Shown in pieces: positions 34,164 to 40,899 of a stretch of 64,000 bases of DNA (position 1 is the stretch's first letter; every line of letters starts with the position of its first letter). Under the pieces are notes generated by a model, which had not been told where the DNA came from, did no database searches, and saw only the letters and a list, made by a program, of their open reading frames with translations. This DNA comes from Allobrachymonas denitrificans DSM 15123. Lineage in GTDB: Bacteria; Pseudomonadota; Gammaproteobacteria; Burkholderiales; Burkholderiaceae_C. The stretch is from positions 558,001 through 622,000 of the forward strand of contig NZ_FOCW01000001.1 in the NCBI RefSeq assembly GCF_900110225.1, in the 5' to 3' direction. The position numbers were made by a program, and so were the translations under genes.

Positions 34164-34592
34164 ATGAAAAATGCACTTTCGTTGGCTGCGTTGCTTTCAT
34201 ACGGGTTCTGCACGACCGCTTTTGCTCAGCAGTGCTACGGAACGTCCAGCTACCGCACATGCACCACCGCTGACGGTAGCACCTACACCACTCAGAAGAT
34301 CGGCAATTCCAGTTACACAAACGGGTATAACTCGCAAACTGGATCATCGTGGAACCAATCCACGCAGCGCATCGGAAACAATTCCTATACAACAGGCAAC
34401 GACGCAGACGGCAATTCTTGGAGCTCGAACTCGCAACGAATCGGCAATACCACCTACCAATCCGGCTACGATTCAAATGGCAACTCGTATTCTGGACAGG
34501 TTCGCAAGATCGGCAACAGCACCAACTACTCAGGCACTGATAGCAACGGCAACTACTACAACAAGACCTGCAATCAGTACGGATGCTACTAA
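34164..34592 (+). CDS. Integron cassette 2: secreted protein with four IGN repeats
   Basis: A 142-residue exported protein of unknown function. A signal peptide (MKNALSLAALLSYGFCTTAFAQ) should be cut before Gln-Cys. The mature part is rich in Asn, Ser, Tyr, Thr and Gly, and has four tandem repeats beginning (K/R)IGN at residues 45-48, 69-72, 92-95 and 115-118, with periods of 24, 23 and 23, each continuing as S/T-Y-x-x-G-x-D-x-x-G-N-S. Cys pairs at the start (C24, C33) and end (C136, C141) may close the repeat domain with disulfides. AAAGGGGG precedes the ATG. The repeat recalls beta-solenoid or beta-roll proteins, but this is only a shape argument. The stop lies 8 bases before the attC. Confidence 0.8.
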   Translation: MKNALSLAALLSYGFCTTAFAQQCYGTSSYRTCTTADGSTYTTQKIGNSSYTNGYNSQTGSSWNQSTQRIGNNSYTTGNDADGNSWSSNSQRIGNTTYQSGYDSNGNSYSGQVRKIGNSTNYSGTDSNGNYYNKTCNQYGCY

Positions 34593-34599
34593 GAGACGC

Positions 34600-34659
34600 G
34601 CCTAACAATTCATACAAGCCGACGCCGCTTCGCGGCGCGGCTTAATTCAGGTGTTATGC
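34600..34659 (+). repeat. attC recombination site of cassette 2 (60 bp)
   Basis: Core GCCTAAC (34600-34606) and GTTATGC (34653-34659) enclose AAGCCG-A-CGCCG / CGGCG-CGGCTT with loop CTTCG, so the extrahelical A is present. CGCCTAAC before the inner stem is complementary to GTTAGGCG at the start of cassette 2 (34109-34116), confirming both ends of the cassette. It differs from the cassette 3 attC at one base of the spacer. Confidence 0.95.
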
Positions 34660-34677
34660 CCCACATGAGAATCTGTC

Positions 34678-35523
34678 GTGGATGACAGCACGTTAGACAA
34701 GATTGCTGAGTTCATCTGCGGCAACGGGGAGCAGTACCCGGTCTACCGCTCAAGCTCTTACCTCACCGCATTCTTTGAGCGTGCTGGCGTCCCTCGCTTT
34801 GTCCATGACGGTTCAACCCGGCAGCGTTGGGTTCTAGATGCACTGCGTGCCTGCTCTCGTGAGGAGCTCGCGGGAGTCATCAAGCGACTCGCCTCGCCCA
34901 AGGAGTATCAGGGAGACAAAGCCAAGACCGGTATTGCGCTCAAGCTGCTCAATGAAGCCCTATACATCGAGGGCTTTGCTGTACGGCTAAAAGGCGTAGA
35001 GCCATACTTCGAGCGCATCACGGTTTCCTTTGATCCGGAAGCACCAGAGGCGGAGCTTAAGCCACTCCCTCCGCCTGATTTCTTGGCATTGCGGCTGGAA
35101 CCAGGCATTGGCCAACTCCTCGCCGATAGATGGTCTGAGGCTCAACGATGCGTTGACGCTAAAGCCTTCCTTGCGGCGAACATTGTCATGGGCAGTCTCC
35201 TTGAGGGCTTGCTACTTGGCGTCTGCCAGCGTTTCCCACGAGACGCAAACACTTGCGCTGCTGCTCCTCGTGACAAAGAGGGCAAAGTATTGCCGTTTCA
35301 TCAGTGGTCGCTGTCGAGCATGATTGACGTCGCCCACCACCTTAACTGGCTCGGCCTTGACGTCAAAAAGTTCTCTCATGCACTGCGTGACTTCCGCAAC
35401 CTGATTCACCCGTATGAGCAGCTTGTCACCCGCGCCTCTCCGGACGCAGACACTTGCAGCATCTCTTGGCTTGTCGTACAGGCGGCAGTCAATGATTTGG
35501 CGCGTACACTGCGTGGGGCATAA
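34678..35523 (+). CDS. Integron cassette 3: two-domain protein with HEPN-like C-terminus
   Basis: A 281-residue protein that starts with GTG at 34678; an upstream ATG at 34665 is out of frame and stops quickly. The N-terminal part (about 1-95: FICGNGEQYPVYRSSSYLTA, GSTRQRWVLDALRA) resembles small helical domains found at the front of abortive-infection-like proteins. The C-terminal part (about 130-280) is all helical and contains ALRDFRNLIHPYEQ, an R-x6-H arrangement fitting the HEPN ribonuclease-fold signature. HEPN domains often act in RNA cleavage during phage defence or toxin systems, so a defence role is a reasonable guess, not shown. The stop codon overlaps the attC core. Confidence 0.78.
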   Translation: MDDSTLDKIAEFICGNGEQYPVYRSSSYLTAFFERAGVPRFVHDGSTRQRWVLDALRACSREELAGVIKRLASPKEYQGDKAKTGIALKLLNEALYIEGFAVRLKGVEPYFERITVSFDPEAPEAELKPLPPPDFLALRLEPGIGQLLADRWSEAQRCVDAKAFLAANIVMGSLLEGLLLGVCQRFPRDANTCAAAPRDKEGKVLPFHQWSLSSMIDVAHHLNWLGLDVKKFSHALRDFRNLIHPYEQLVTRASPDADTCSISWLVVQAAVNDLARTLRGA

Positions 35524-35577
35524 CAATTCATTCAAGCCGACGCCGCTTCGCGGCGCGGCTTAATTCAGGTGTTAGAC
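35518..35577 (+). repeat. attC recombination site of cassette 3 (60 bp)
   Basis: Core GCATAAC (35518-35524) and GTTAGAC (35571-35577) flank the same AAGCCG-A-CGCCG hairpin as in the cassette 2 site. GTGGGGCATAAC (35513-35524) is the exact complement of GTTATGCCCCAC at the cassette 3 start (34653-34664), twelve paired bases. The right core opens a fourth cassette beginning TTAGAC. Confidence 0.95.
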
Positions 35578-35632
35578 GTCATAGACCAAATGACTTGGCT
35601 CTCAAGACTCTTCGGCCGCGTGAAAGACGCCG
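35572..35632 (+). pseudogene. Truncated start of a fourth integron cassette
   Basis: After the attC core at 35571 the sequence begins TTAGACGTC, as expected for a new cassette, and an ATG at 35590 opens a frame reading MTWLSRLFGRVKDAAR. The frame is lost within transposase-like sequence around 35632. No attC with the predicted partner core (GACGTCTAAC) is found downstream, so the rest of the cassette has been removed or displaced by the insertion sequence. Confidence 0.55.
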
Positions 35633-36134
35633 CGCGCATGTCGTGTCATGGGCGTCTCGCGCGATACCTTCTATCGCTACCGTGACGCGCACGAACAAGG
35701 CGGCGTGCAAGCGCTGCTGGACAGCAACCGGCGCAAACCCAATCCCAAGAACCGCGTCGAAGAGGCCGTAGAGGCTGCTGTGATTGCCTATGCCCTGGAG
35801 CAACCTGCCCACGGCCAACTGCGTGCCAGCAATGAGCTGCGCCAGCGTGGCATCTTCGTCTCTGGCTCAGGGGTGCGATCGATCTGGTTGCGACACAACC
35901 TGGCCAGCTTCAAGCAGCGGCTCGCACAACTGGAGGCGCAAGTGGCACAAACAGGGGCCGTGCTGACAGAAGCCCAGGTGGCCGCACTGGAGCGCAAGAA
36001 GTGGCAAGGCCGAGACGCATGACTATCAGTTGTACCTGGCGATCAACGACATCGAGCACAGCAAGACCAAGGCCAATCACCCACAGACCAACGGTATCTG
36101 CGAGCGCTTCCACAAGACGATCCTGCAGGAGTTT
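35633..36134 (+). pseudogene. IS481-family transposase remnant with internal deletion
   Basis: Two pieces of one transposase. The first (about 35633-36020) reads RACRVMGVSRDTFYRYRDAH, an HTH region, then RRKPNPKNRVEEAVEAAV and a helical linker ending LEAQVAQTGAVLTEAQVAALERKK, all typical of the IS481 N-terminus. The second (about 36018-36134, another frame) reads HDYQLYLAINDIEHSKTKANHPQTNGICERFHKTILQEF, the end of the DDE catalytic core with its Glu in ICERFHKT. About 150 central residues, including the two catalytic Asp, are missing and the C-terminus is cut at QEF. It is not active. No clear terminal inverted repeats remain. Confidence 0.88.
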
Positions 36135-36139
36135 TCTGA

Positions 36140-36247
36140 ACTTCTACAGTTAAAAGCCTGAACTGGCAAGGATTGTTCGCCGCCGCGCAAGCTGTAGCGT
36201 TCTTGCTCTTCCTGATAGCTGGGTTCTTCTATGCCGCAGCAACTTAA
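36140..36247 (+). pseudogene. Orphan coding tail ending in a hydrophobic helix
   Basis: Immediately after the transposase fragment an open frame without a start reads TSTVKSLNWQGLFAAAQ followed by AVAFLLFLIAGFFYAAAT and a stop at 36245-36247. This looks like the C-terminal membrane segment of a gene whose beginning was lost, but 35 residues are too few to be sure. The terminal stop is 8 bases before the repeat array. Confidence 0.35.
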
Positions 36248-36254
36248 CCCTGCG

Positions 36255-36298
36255 ATTCTCCGCAATTCATGCGGAGAATAAGCGCCTTATTCGCCGCA
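36255..36298. repeat. Array of three alternating inverted repeats (ATTCtCCGCA type)
   Basis: ATTCTCCGCA (36255-36264) and its exact complement TGCGGAGAAT (36270-36279) are 5 bases apart. The second arm, extended to TGCGGAGAATAAG (36270-36282), pairs again with CTTATTCGCCGCA (36286-36298) across a 3-base spacer with one mismatch. The result is three copies in alternating orientation at the right edge of the low-GC island, 17 bases before the end of ttrR. Such arrangements resemble recombinase binding sites at element ends; a terminator role is also possible. Confidence 0.6.
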
Positions 36299-36315
36299 AA
36301 TGCAAGGGGCGGGAA

Positions 36316-36948
36316 TCAATCCAACGCCCCCGGATCCGCCCGCAACACCACCCGCGCCAATTCCGCCGCGCTGCCGATCCCCAGCTTCTCCATCACATGC
36401 TGCCGATGGATATGCACGGTCTTCTCGCTGATATCCAGTTCCCTGGCCACCAGCTTGTTCGGCAGCCCGCGCGCCACCAGCAGCGCCACTTCCGCCTCAC
36501 GCGGTGACAGGCGCGCCAGCGCTTCATGCGCCTCGCGCGTGCGGCTGTCGCGCTGCAGCGTGGCCTCATGCTGGCGCAGCGCCGCGCTCACCACGTCGAG
36601 CAGCCGCTGGTCCTTGAACGGCTTTTCCAGAAAATCAAACGCTCCCTGTTTCATCGCCTGCACGGCCAGTTCCACGTCGCCGTGCCCGGTGATGAACACC
36701 ACCGGCGTGGTCCAGCCGCGCTCGCCCAGTGTTCGCTGCAGTTCCAGCCCGCTCATCTGCGGCATGCGGATGTCCAGCAGCAGGCAGCCGATGCGTTCGT
36801 CCGGCTCGGGGCAGGCGGCCAGAAACTCCGGCCCCGAGGCATGGCCGGTCACTTCCCAGCCCATGGATTCGAGCAGGAACAGCAGGGAGCGGCGGAAGGC
36901 GGCATCGTCGTCGACGACGTGCAGATGCCAGAGATCAGGCTGGGTCAT
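36316..36948 (-). CDS. ttrR: Tetrathionate response regulator TtrR (LuxR/FixJ type)
   Basis: A 210-residue two-component response regulator. The receiver domain has the acidic pocket VVDDDAAF, the phospho-acceptor Asp in LLLDIRMPQMSG (about residue 59), Thr/Ser in FITGHGD and Lys in FLEKPF. The C-terminal LuxR-type HTH reads LSPREAEVALLVARGLPNKLVARELDISEKTVHIHRQHVMEKLG. In Salmonella TtrR activates ttrBCA. The gene is 11 bases downstream of ttrS on the same strand, and its start codon follows directly, implying co-transcription. The neighbourhood makes TtrR much more likely than another FixJ-like regulator. Confidence 0.92.
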   Translation of the reverse strand: MTQPDLWHLHVVDDDAAFRRSLLFLLESMGWEVTGHASGPEFLAACPEPDERIGCLLLDIRMPQMSGLELQRTLGERGWTTPVVFITGHGDVELAVQAMKQGAFDFLEKPFKDQRLLDVVSAALRQHEATLQRDSRTREAHEALARLSPREAEVALLVARGLPNKLVARELDISEKTVHIHRQHVMEKLGIGSAAELARVVLRADPGALD

Positions 36949-36959
36949 GGGCAGGGGCC

Positions 36960-38831
36960 TCAGCAGGTGGGGAAGGGGGGAAGGTAGCGCGGCAGCGTCA
37001 GCGTGAAGCGCAGGCCGCGGCCGTGGTCGCCCGCGCGCGCATCGAGCCGGCCGCCATGCGCCTCGGCAATGGTGCGGCAGATGGCCAGGCCCAGGCCGAG
37101 GCCGTCGGGCTTGGTGGTGTAGAAGGGCTGGAACAGGCTGTGCAGCGCATCCGGCGGCAGCGGTTCGCCGTCGTCCTGCACGGCCAGTTGCACCTGTCGG
37201 GCGTCGGCATCCAGCGCGATTTGCAGCGTCTGGTGTTCCGGCTCCAGCTGGCGCGTGGCGTCCAGTCCGTTTTTCAGCAGGTTGAGCAGCACCTGCTGGA
37301 TCTGCAGGGCGTCGGCATCCACCAGCACATCGTCCGGCACGCGGTTGTGTACCAGCACGGTGGGCGCATGCACCATCATGCCGCGGAACAGGGCCACGGC
37401 ATCTTCGGCCAGGCGCACCGGCGAGACTGGGCCGCTTTGCGCGCTGCGTTTGCGCGAGAAGCTGCGGATGCGGGTGACGATGTCGGCCGCGCGGTCGGCC
37501 TGGGTGGCGACTTCGCCGGCGGCGGTGCGCACGGCATCGTCCGTGAGGCGTTGCTGGTTGGCGCGGCGTAGCAGGCTGCGCGCATAGTTGCCGATGGCGG
37601 CCAGTGGCTGGTTCAGCTCGTGCGCCAGCGTGCTCGAGAGTTCCCCCAGCACCGACAGCCGCGCCATGTGGTCGGCCTGTTCCTTGGCCTGGCGTGCCTT
37701 GTCTTCAAGCGCATCGCGCGCATCCAGCGCCTGCTGCAGCGCCGCCGTGCGTGCACGCACCTGGTGCTCCACATGCACGGTATAGACGATCCACAGCACG
37801 ATCAGCAGCGCCAGCCCGGCCACCCAGGGCCAGTAGCGCTGCGCCAGCACCATCAGGGTGGGCTCGCGCAGGTAGGCGTAGGGCCCGATTTCCAGCGTGC
37901 GGAAAAGTTCGTGCACCGACTGGTAATCGGCCGGCACCGACCAGCTCATCTGGTCGGCCGCCACCGTCATGCCCAGCAGCGAGGCGGTGAGTTGCTTGGC
38001 CAGTTCCGGCGAGGTGCCGCGCAGGCTGGCCACTGGCCAGTTGGGGTAGAGGCGGGTAGAGCTCGCACACGGAAAGCCCGGCAACTGCACCGGCGCCACC
38101 ACGCGCAGTTGCTGCTGCCACTGCGGATGCGCTTCCAGCAGGCAGGTGCGGATCACGCCGGCATCGGCTTTGCCGTCCAGCACGGCCTGCACCACCTGCT
38201 CCATGGGCAGGCCGGTGCGGATCAGGCGTGCAGTGTCCACCGCCGGGTCCATGCCGATGCGTGCCATCTCACCCCACAGAATCTGGTAGCCGGCAAAGGC
38301 TTCCTGGCCGACCACCGCCAGGCGCTGGTTGCGCAGGTCCTGCAACTGCTGCAGGTCGGCGCGATCGCGCAGGGCGATCACGGTCGAACCGAAGGCCGCT
38401 CCGCTGGCGCTGCCTTCCTGCATGCCGTGGTCCAGCGTGAGCAGGCGTGTTACGCCGTGGCGCGATTCCAGCTCCACGTACTGGCCGGGGTTGGTGATCA
38501 GGAAAGCGATGGTGCCGGATTCGACCGCCTGGTTCAGGCCGTTGTGGTCCAGATACTGCAGGCTGAAGCGGTAGCCGGGCAGGGTGTCCTGCAGGTGCTG
38601 CAGCAGCGGGCGCCAGTCCATGGTGATGCTGTCATCGCGCATGAAGGCGAGCACGCCGATGCGTACTTCGGGAGCAGAAGCGGCGGGCCTGGCGGCAGCA
38701 GTGGCCGCACTGGCGGGGGCGGATGGCGCATCGGGCGCACCCTGTGCCGACGAAGCAGCCACGCCCAGCAGGCAGGCCAGCGCAAACGCTCCCGCCCGAC
38801 ACCGCCGCCACAGTCCAGCAACCATCCTCAT
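36960..38831 (-). CDS. ttrS: Tetrathionate sensor histidine kinase TtrS
   Basis: A 623-residue membrane sensor. A signal peptide (ALACLLGVAASSAQG) leads into a PhnD/phosphonate-binding-like periplasmic domain (about 55-320: RIGVLAFMRD, ALRDRADLQQLQDLRNQRLAV, FAGYQILWGEM). One membrane helix (about 350-370: WPWVAGLALLIVLWIVYTVHV) and a coiled linker follow. The kinase core has the H-box STLAHELNQPLAAIGNYARS, N-box LLNLLKNGLDAT and G-box DGLGLGLAICRTIAEAHGG. This architecture is characteristic of TtrS, which detects periplasmic tetrathionate. It is divergent from ttrB with 156 bases between the starts. Confidence 0.92.
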   Translation of the reverse strand: MRMVAGLWRRCRAGAFALACLLGVAASSAQGAPDAPSAPASAATAAARPAASAPEVRIGVLAFMRDDSITMDWRPLLQHLQDTLPGYRFSLQYLDHNGLNQAVESGTIAFLITNPGQYVELESRHGVTRLLTLDHGMQEGSASGAAFGSTVIALRDRADLQQLQDLRNQRLAVVGQEAFAGYQILWGEMARIGMDPAVDTARLIRTGLPMEQVVQAVLDGKADAGVIRTCLLEAHPQWQQQLRVVAPVQLPGFPCASSTRLYPNWPVASLRGTSPELAKQLTASLLGMTVAADQMSWSVPADYQSVHELFRTLEIGPYAYLREPTLMVLAQRYWPWVAGLALLIVLWIVYTVHVEHQVRARTAALQQALDARDALEDKARQAKEQADHMARLSVLGELSSTLAHELNQPLAAIGNYARSLLRRANQQRLTDDAVRTAAGEVATQADRAADIVTRIRSFSRKRSAQSGPVSPVRLAEDAVALFRGMMVHAPTVLVHNRVPDDVLVDADALQIQQVLLNLLKNGLDATRQLEPEHQTLQIALDADARQVQLAVQDDGEPLPPDALHSLFQPFYTTKPDGLGLGLAICRTIAEAHGGRLDARAGDHGRGLRFTLTLPRYLPPFPTC

Positions 38832-38987
38832 GGCCCCATTCTAGGCCGCCACCCTGCCGCGGGGCAGTCGGTACAAGCAGGCAGCGGCATAGGGAAAAGC
38901 ATCTATTCCGATCAACGATCCCGCCAATGGCGCACGAATAGTAGGGTTATTACAGTCAAAGGCATCGGATGAATCCGCAGGAGCAAG
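38832..38987. promoter_or_regulatory. ttrS-ttrB divergent control region
   Basis: 156 bases between the ttrS and ttrB starts. It should carry the TtrR-dependent ttrBCA promoter and the ttrSR promoter. I looked for an FNR site (TTGAT-N4-ATCAA) because ttrBCA needs FNR in Salmonella, but found only isolated half sites such as CGATCAACGATC near 38911. AGGAG lies 5 bases before the ttrB ATG. Confidence 0.5.
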
Positions 38988-39752
38988 ATGCCCATGAAAC
39001 ATTCCCCATCCCCCACCCCCGCAGGCGGCGCAGCCCCCTCGGCCTCGCGCCGCAATTTCCTGCGCGGCATTCCCGTCATCACTGCGGCTGCGGCCACCGT
39101 GCCCACCTCCGCCATGGCAGAAACCAGCAAGCACCACTGGGGCATGCTGGTGGATGTGCGCAAGTGCATTGGCTGCCAGGCCTGCACCGTCTCCTGCATC
39201 CAGGAGAACGTGGTGCCCGAAGGCAGTTTTCGCACCGTGGTCTCCACCTACAGCGTGAAGGTGAAGGATTCGGTGCAGCCGGCCGGCACCTATGTGCTGC
39301 CGCGCCTGTGCAACCACTGCGACGAGCCGCCCTGCGTGCCGGTCTGCCCGGTCAGTGCCACCTACAAGCGCGCCGACGGCATCGTGGTGGTCAACAACGA
39401 GCGCTGCGTGGGCTGTGCCTACTGCGTGCAGGCCTGCCCGTATGACGCACGCTTCATCAACCACGAAACCAACAAGGCCGACAAGTGCACCTTCTGCGCC
39501 CACCGCGTGGAAGCCGGCCTGCTGCCCGCCTGCGTGGAAACCTGCGTCGGTGGCGCCCGTATTTTCGGTGACCTGAACGATCCCAATGGCGTGCTGCGCC
39601 AGCAGCTCGATGCCAACAAGGACAAGCTGAAGGTGCTCAAGCCCGAGCAGGGCACCAAGCCGCAGGTGTACTACATCGGGCTGGACGAGCGCTTCACCGG
39701 CAAGGTCGAAGGCCAGGGCACGCTGTGGAAACCGCGCGCCACCCACGGCTGA
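38988..39752 (+). CDS. ttrB: Tetrathionate reductase subunit B, four [4Fe-4S] electron-transfer protein
   Basis: A 254-residue exported iron-sulfur subunit. A Tat signal with SRRNFLRG (twin arginine, about residues 20-27) and an Ala-rich stretch ends near TSAMAE. Four cysteine clusters follow in DmsB/NrfC order: CIGCQACTVSC, CNHCDEPPCVPVC, CVGCAYCVQAC and CTFCAHRVEAGLLPACVETC. TtrB passes electrons from the membrane subunit TtrC to catalytic TtrA on the periplasmic side. A second in-frame ATG occurs at 38994. It is followed by ttrC after 13 bases. Order ttrB-ttrC-ttrA is that of the Salmonella operon. Confidence 0.93.
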   Translation: MPMKHSPSPTPAGGAAPSASRRNFLRGIPVITAAAATVPTSAMAETSKHHWGMLVDVRKCIGCQACTVSCIQENVVPEGSFRTVVSTYSVKVKDSVQPAGTYVLPRLCNHCDEPPCVPVCPVSATYKRADGIVVVNNERCVGCAYCVQACPYDARFINHETNKADKCTFCAHRVEAGLLPACVETCVGGARIFGDLNDPNGVLRQQLDANKDKLKVLKPEQGTKPQVYYIGLDERFTGKVEGQGTLWKPRATHG

Positions 39753-39765
39753 CAAGGAGAACCCC

Positions 39766-40860
39766 ATGAGCACGATTGTCGAAACCATCAACGTCGCACG
39801 CGAAGTGGCCTGGCTGCCCTGGGCCGTGCAGTACTTCTTCCTGATCGGCTTGTCCTATGGCGCCTTCCTGCTGTCGCTTCCGGGCGTGGCGCTGCGCAAG
39901 CCGGGCTGGGAGGTGATCTCGCGCCTGGCCCTGCTGGCCGCGCTGGTGTGCGGCCTGAGCGCCCCGGTGGCGCTGCTGGCCGACCTGCACCAGCCGGGCC
40001 GCTTCTGGCACTTCTATGCCTACTTCTCGCCCAAGTCCTGGATGTCCTGGGGTTCCTTCTTCATTCCGGTCTATCTCACCGGTCTGATCCTGTACGCCTG
40101 GCTGGCCTTCCGTCCGCTGCTGCAGCAGCATGCCGACGAAAACGGCCGCTTTGCCACCGTGGCGCGCTGGATCGCCCTGGGCGGGCACGAAAGCCGCGGC
40201 CCGCTGCTGATGGCCGCTGCGCTGGCGCTGATCGGCGCCGTGCTGGTGGCCCTGTACACCGGTGTGGAAGTGATGGTGGTGCGTGCCCGTCCGCTCTGGC
40301 ATACGCCGCTGCTGCCGCTGCAGTTCGTCATCACCTCGCTCGGCGGCGCGGCCGGCCTGACGCTGCTGTTCAACCGCTTCGGCCCCAGCCGTGACGATGC
40401 CGCCATCAACCGCCGCCTCGCGCACACCGTGGCCTGGATGCAGTTGGCCTCTCTGCTGCTGGGCGGCGTCTGGCTGGCGCTGGGCCTGAGCGGCATCTCC
40501 CCGATCCACGCCGAGGCGCTGGCCGAAGTGGGCGGCTCCAACAACTGGCAGATGGCCGCCGCCTGGGCCGTAGTCGTCACTGCCATCACCTGGTGGCTGG
40601 GCTGGAAGCGCCCCAACAGCAGCCTGCTGCTGGCCCTGCTGGCGCTGCACTCCGCCTGGATGATCCGCTGGGCCATCTTCATCGGCGGCCAGGAAGTGCC
40701 CAAGACCGGCGCCGGCTACTACAGCTACCAGCTGCCGCTCGGCCCCGAAGGCCTGCTCGGCATCATCGGCACCGCCGGCCTGTGGGTGTTCCTGTTCATC
40801 GTGATCACCTATGTGCTGCCGCTTGACCGCATCGGTCGCCCGACCCCTGCCAAGGCCTGA
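39766..40860 (+). CDS. ttrC: Tetrathionate reductase subunit C, NrfD-like quinol oxidase membrane subunit
   Basis: A 364-residue polytopic protein with about nine hydrophobic helices, of the NrfD/PsrC family. It oxidises quinol in the inner membrane and hands electrons to TtrB. Conserved features are WAVQYFFLIGLSYGAFLLSLP near the start, ADLHQPGRFWHFYAYFSPKSWMSWGSFFIP with the His and Arg/Lys thought to line the quinol site, and YTGVEVMVVRARPLWHTPLLPLQF. An AAGGAGAA ribosome site precedes the ATG. It is 13 bases after ttrB and 39 bases before ttrA. Confidence 0.93.
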   Translation: MSTIVETINVAREVAWLPWAVQYFFLIGLSYGAFLLSLPGVALRKPGWEVISRLALLAALVCGLSAPVALLADLHQPGRFWHFYAYFSPKSWMSWGSFFIPVYLTGLILYAWLAFRPLLQQHADENGRFATVARWIALGGHESRGPLLMAAALALIGAVLVALYTGVEVMVVRARPLWHTPLLPLQFVITSLGGAAGLTLLFNRFGPSRDDAAINRRLAHTVAWMQLASLLLGGVWLALGLSGISPIHAEALAEVGGSNNWQMAAAWAVVVTAITWWLGWKRPNSSLLLALLALHSAWMIRWAIFIGGQEVPKTGAGYYSYQLPLGPEGLLGIIGTAGLWVFLFIVITYVLPLDRIGRPTPAKA

Positions 40861-40899
40861 TCCCGGCCCCCGCACAAGATTCCCTCAAGGAGTACGAAC

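Noticed and set aside
33993..35577. CRISPR array suggested by the repeated 60-base palindromic sequences
   Set aside because: The repeats are spaced about 0.5-0.9 kb apart around ORFs and have attC core sites; no cas genes and no short regular spacers are present.
38832..38987. FNR box in the ttr control region
   Set aside because: No TTGAT-N4-ATCAA match; only isolated half sites.
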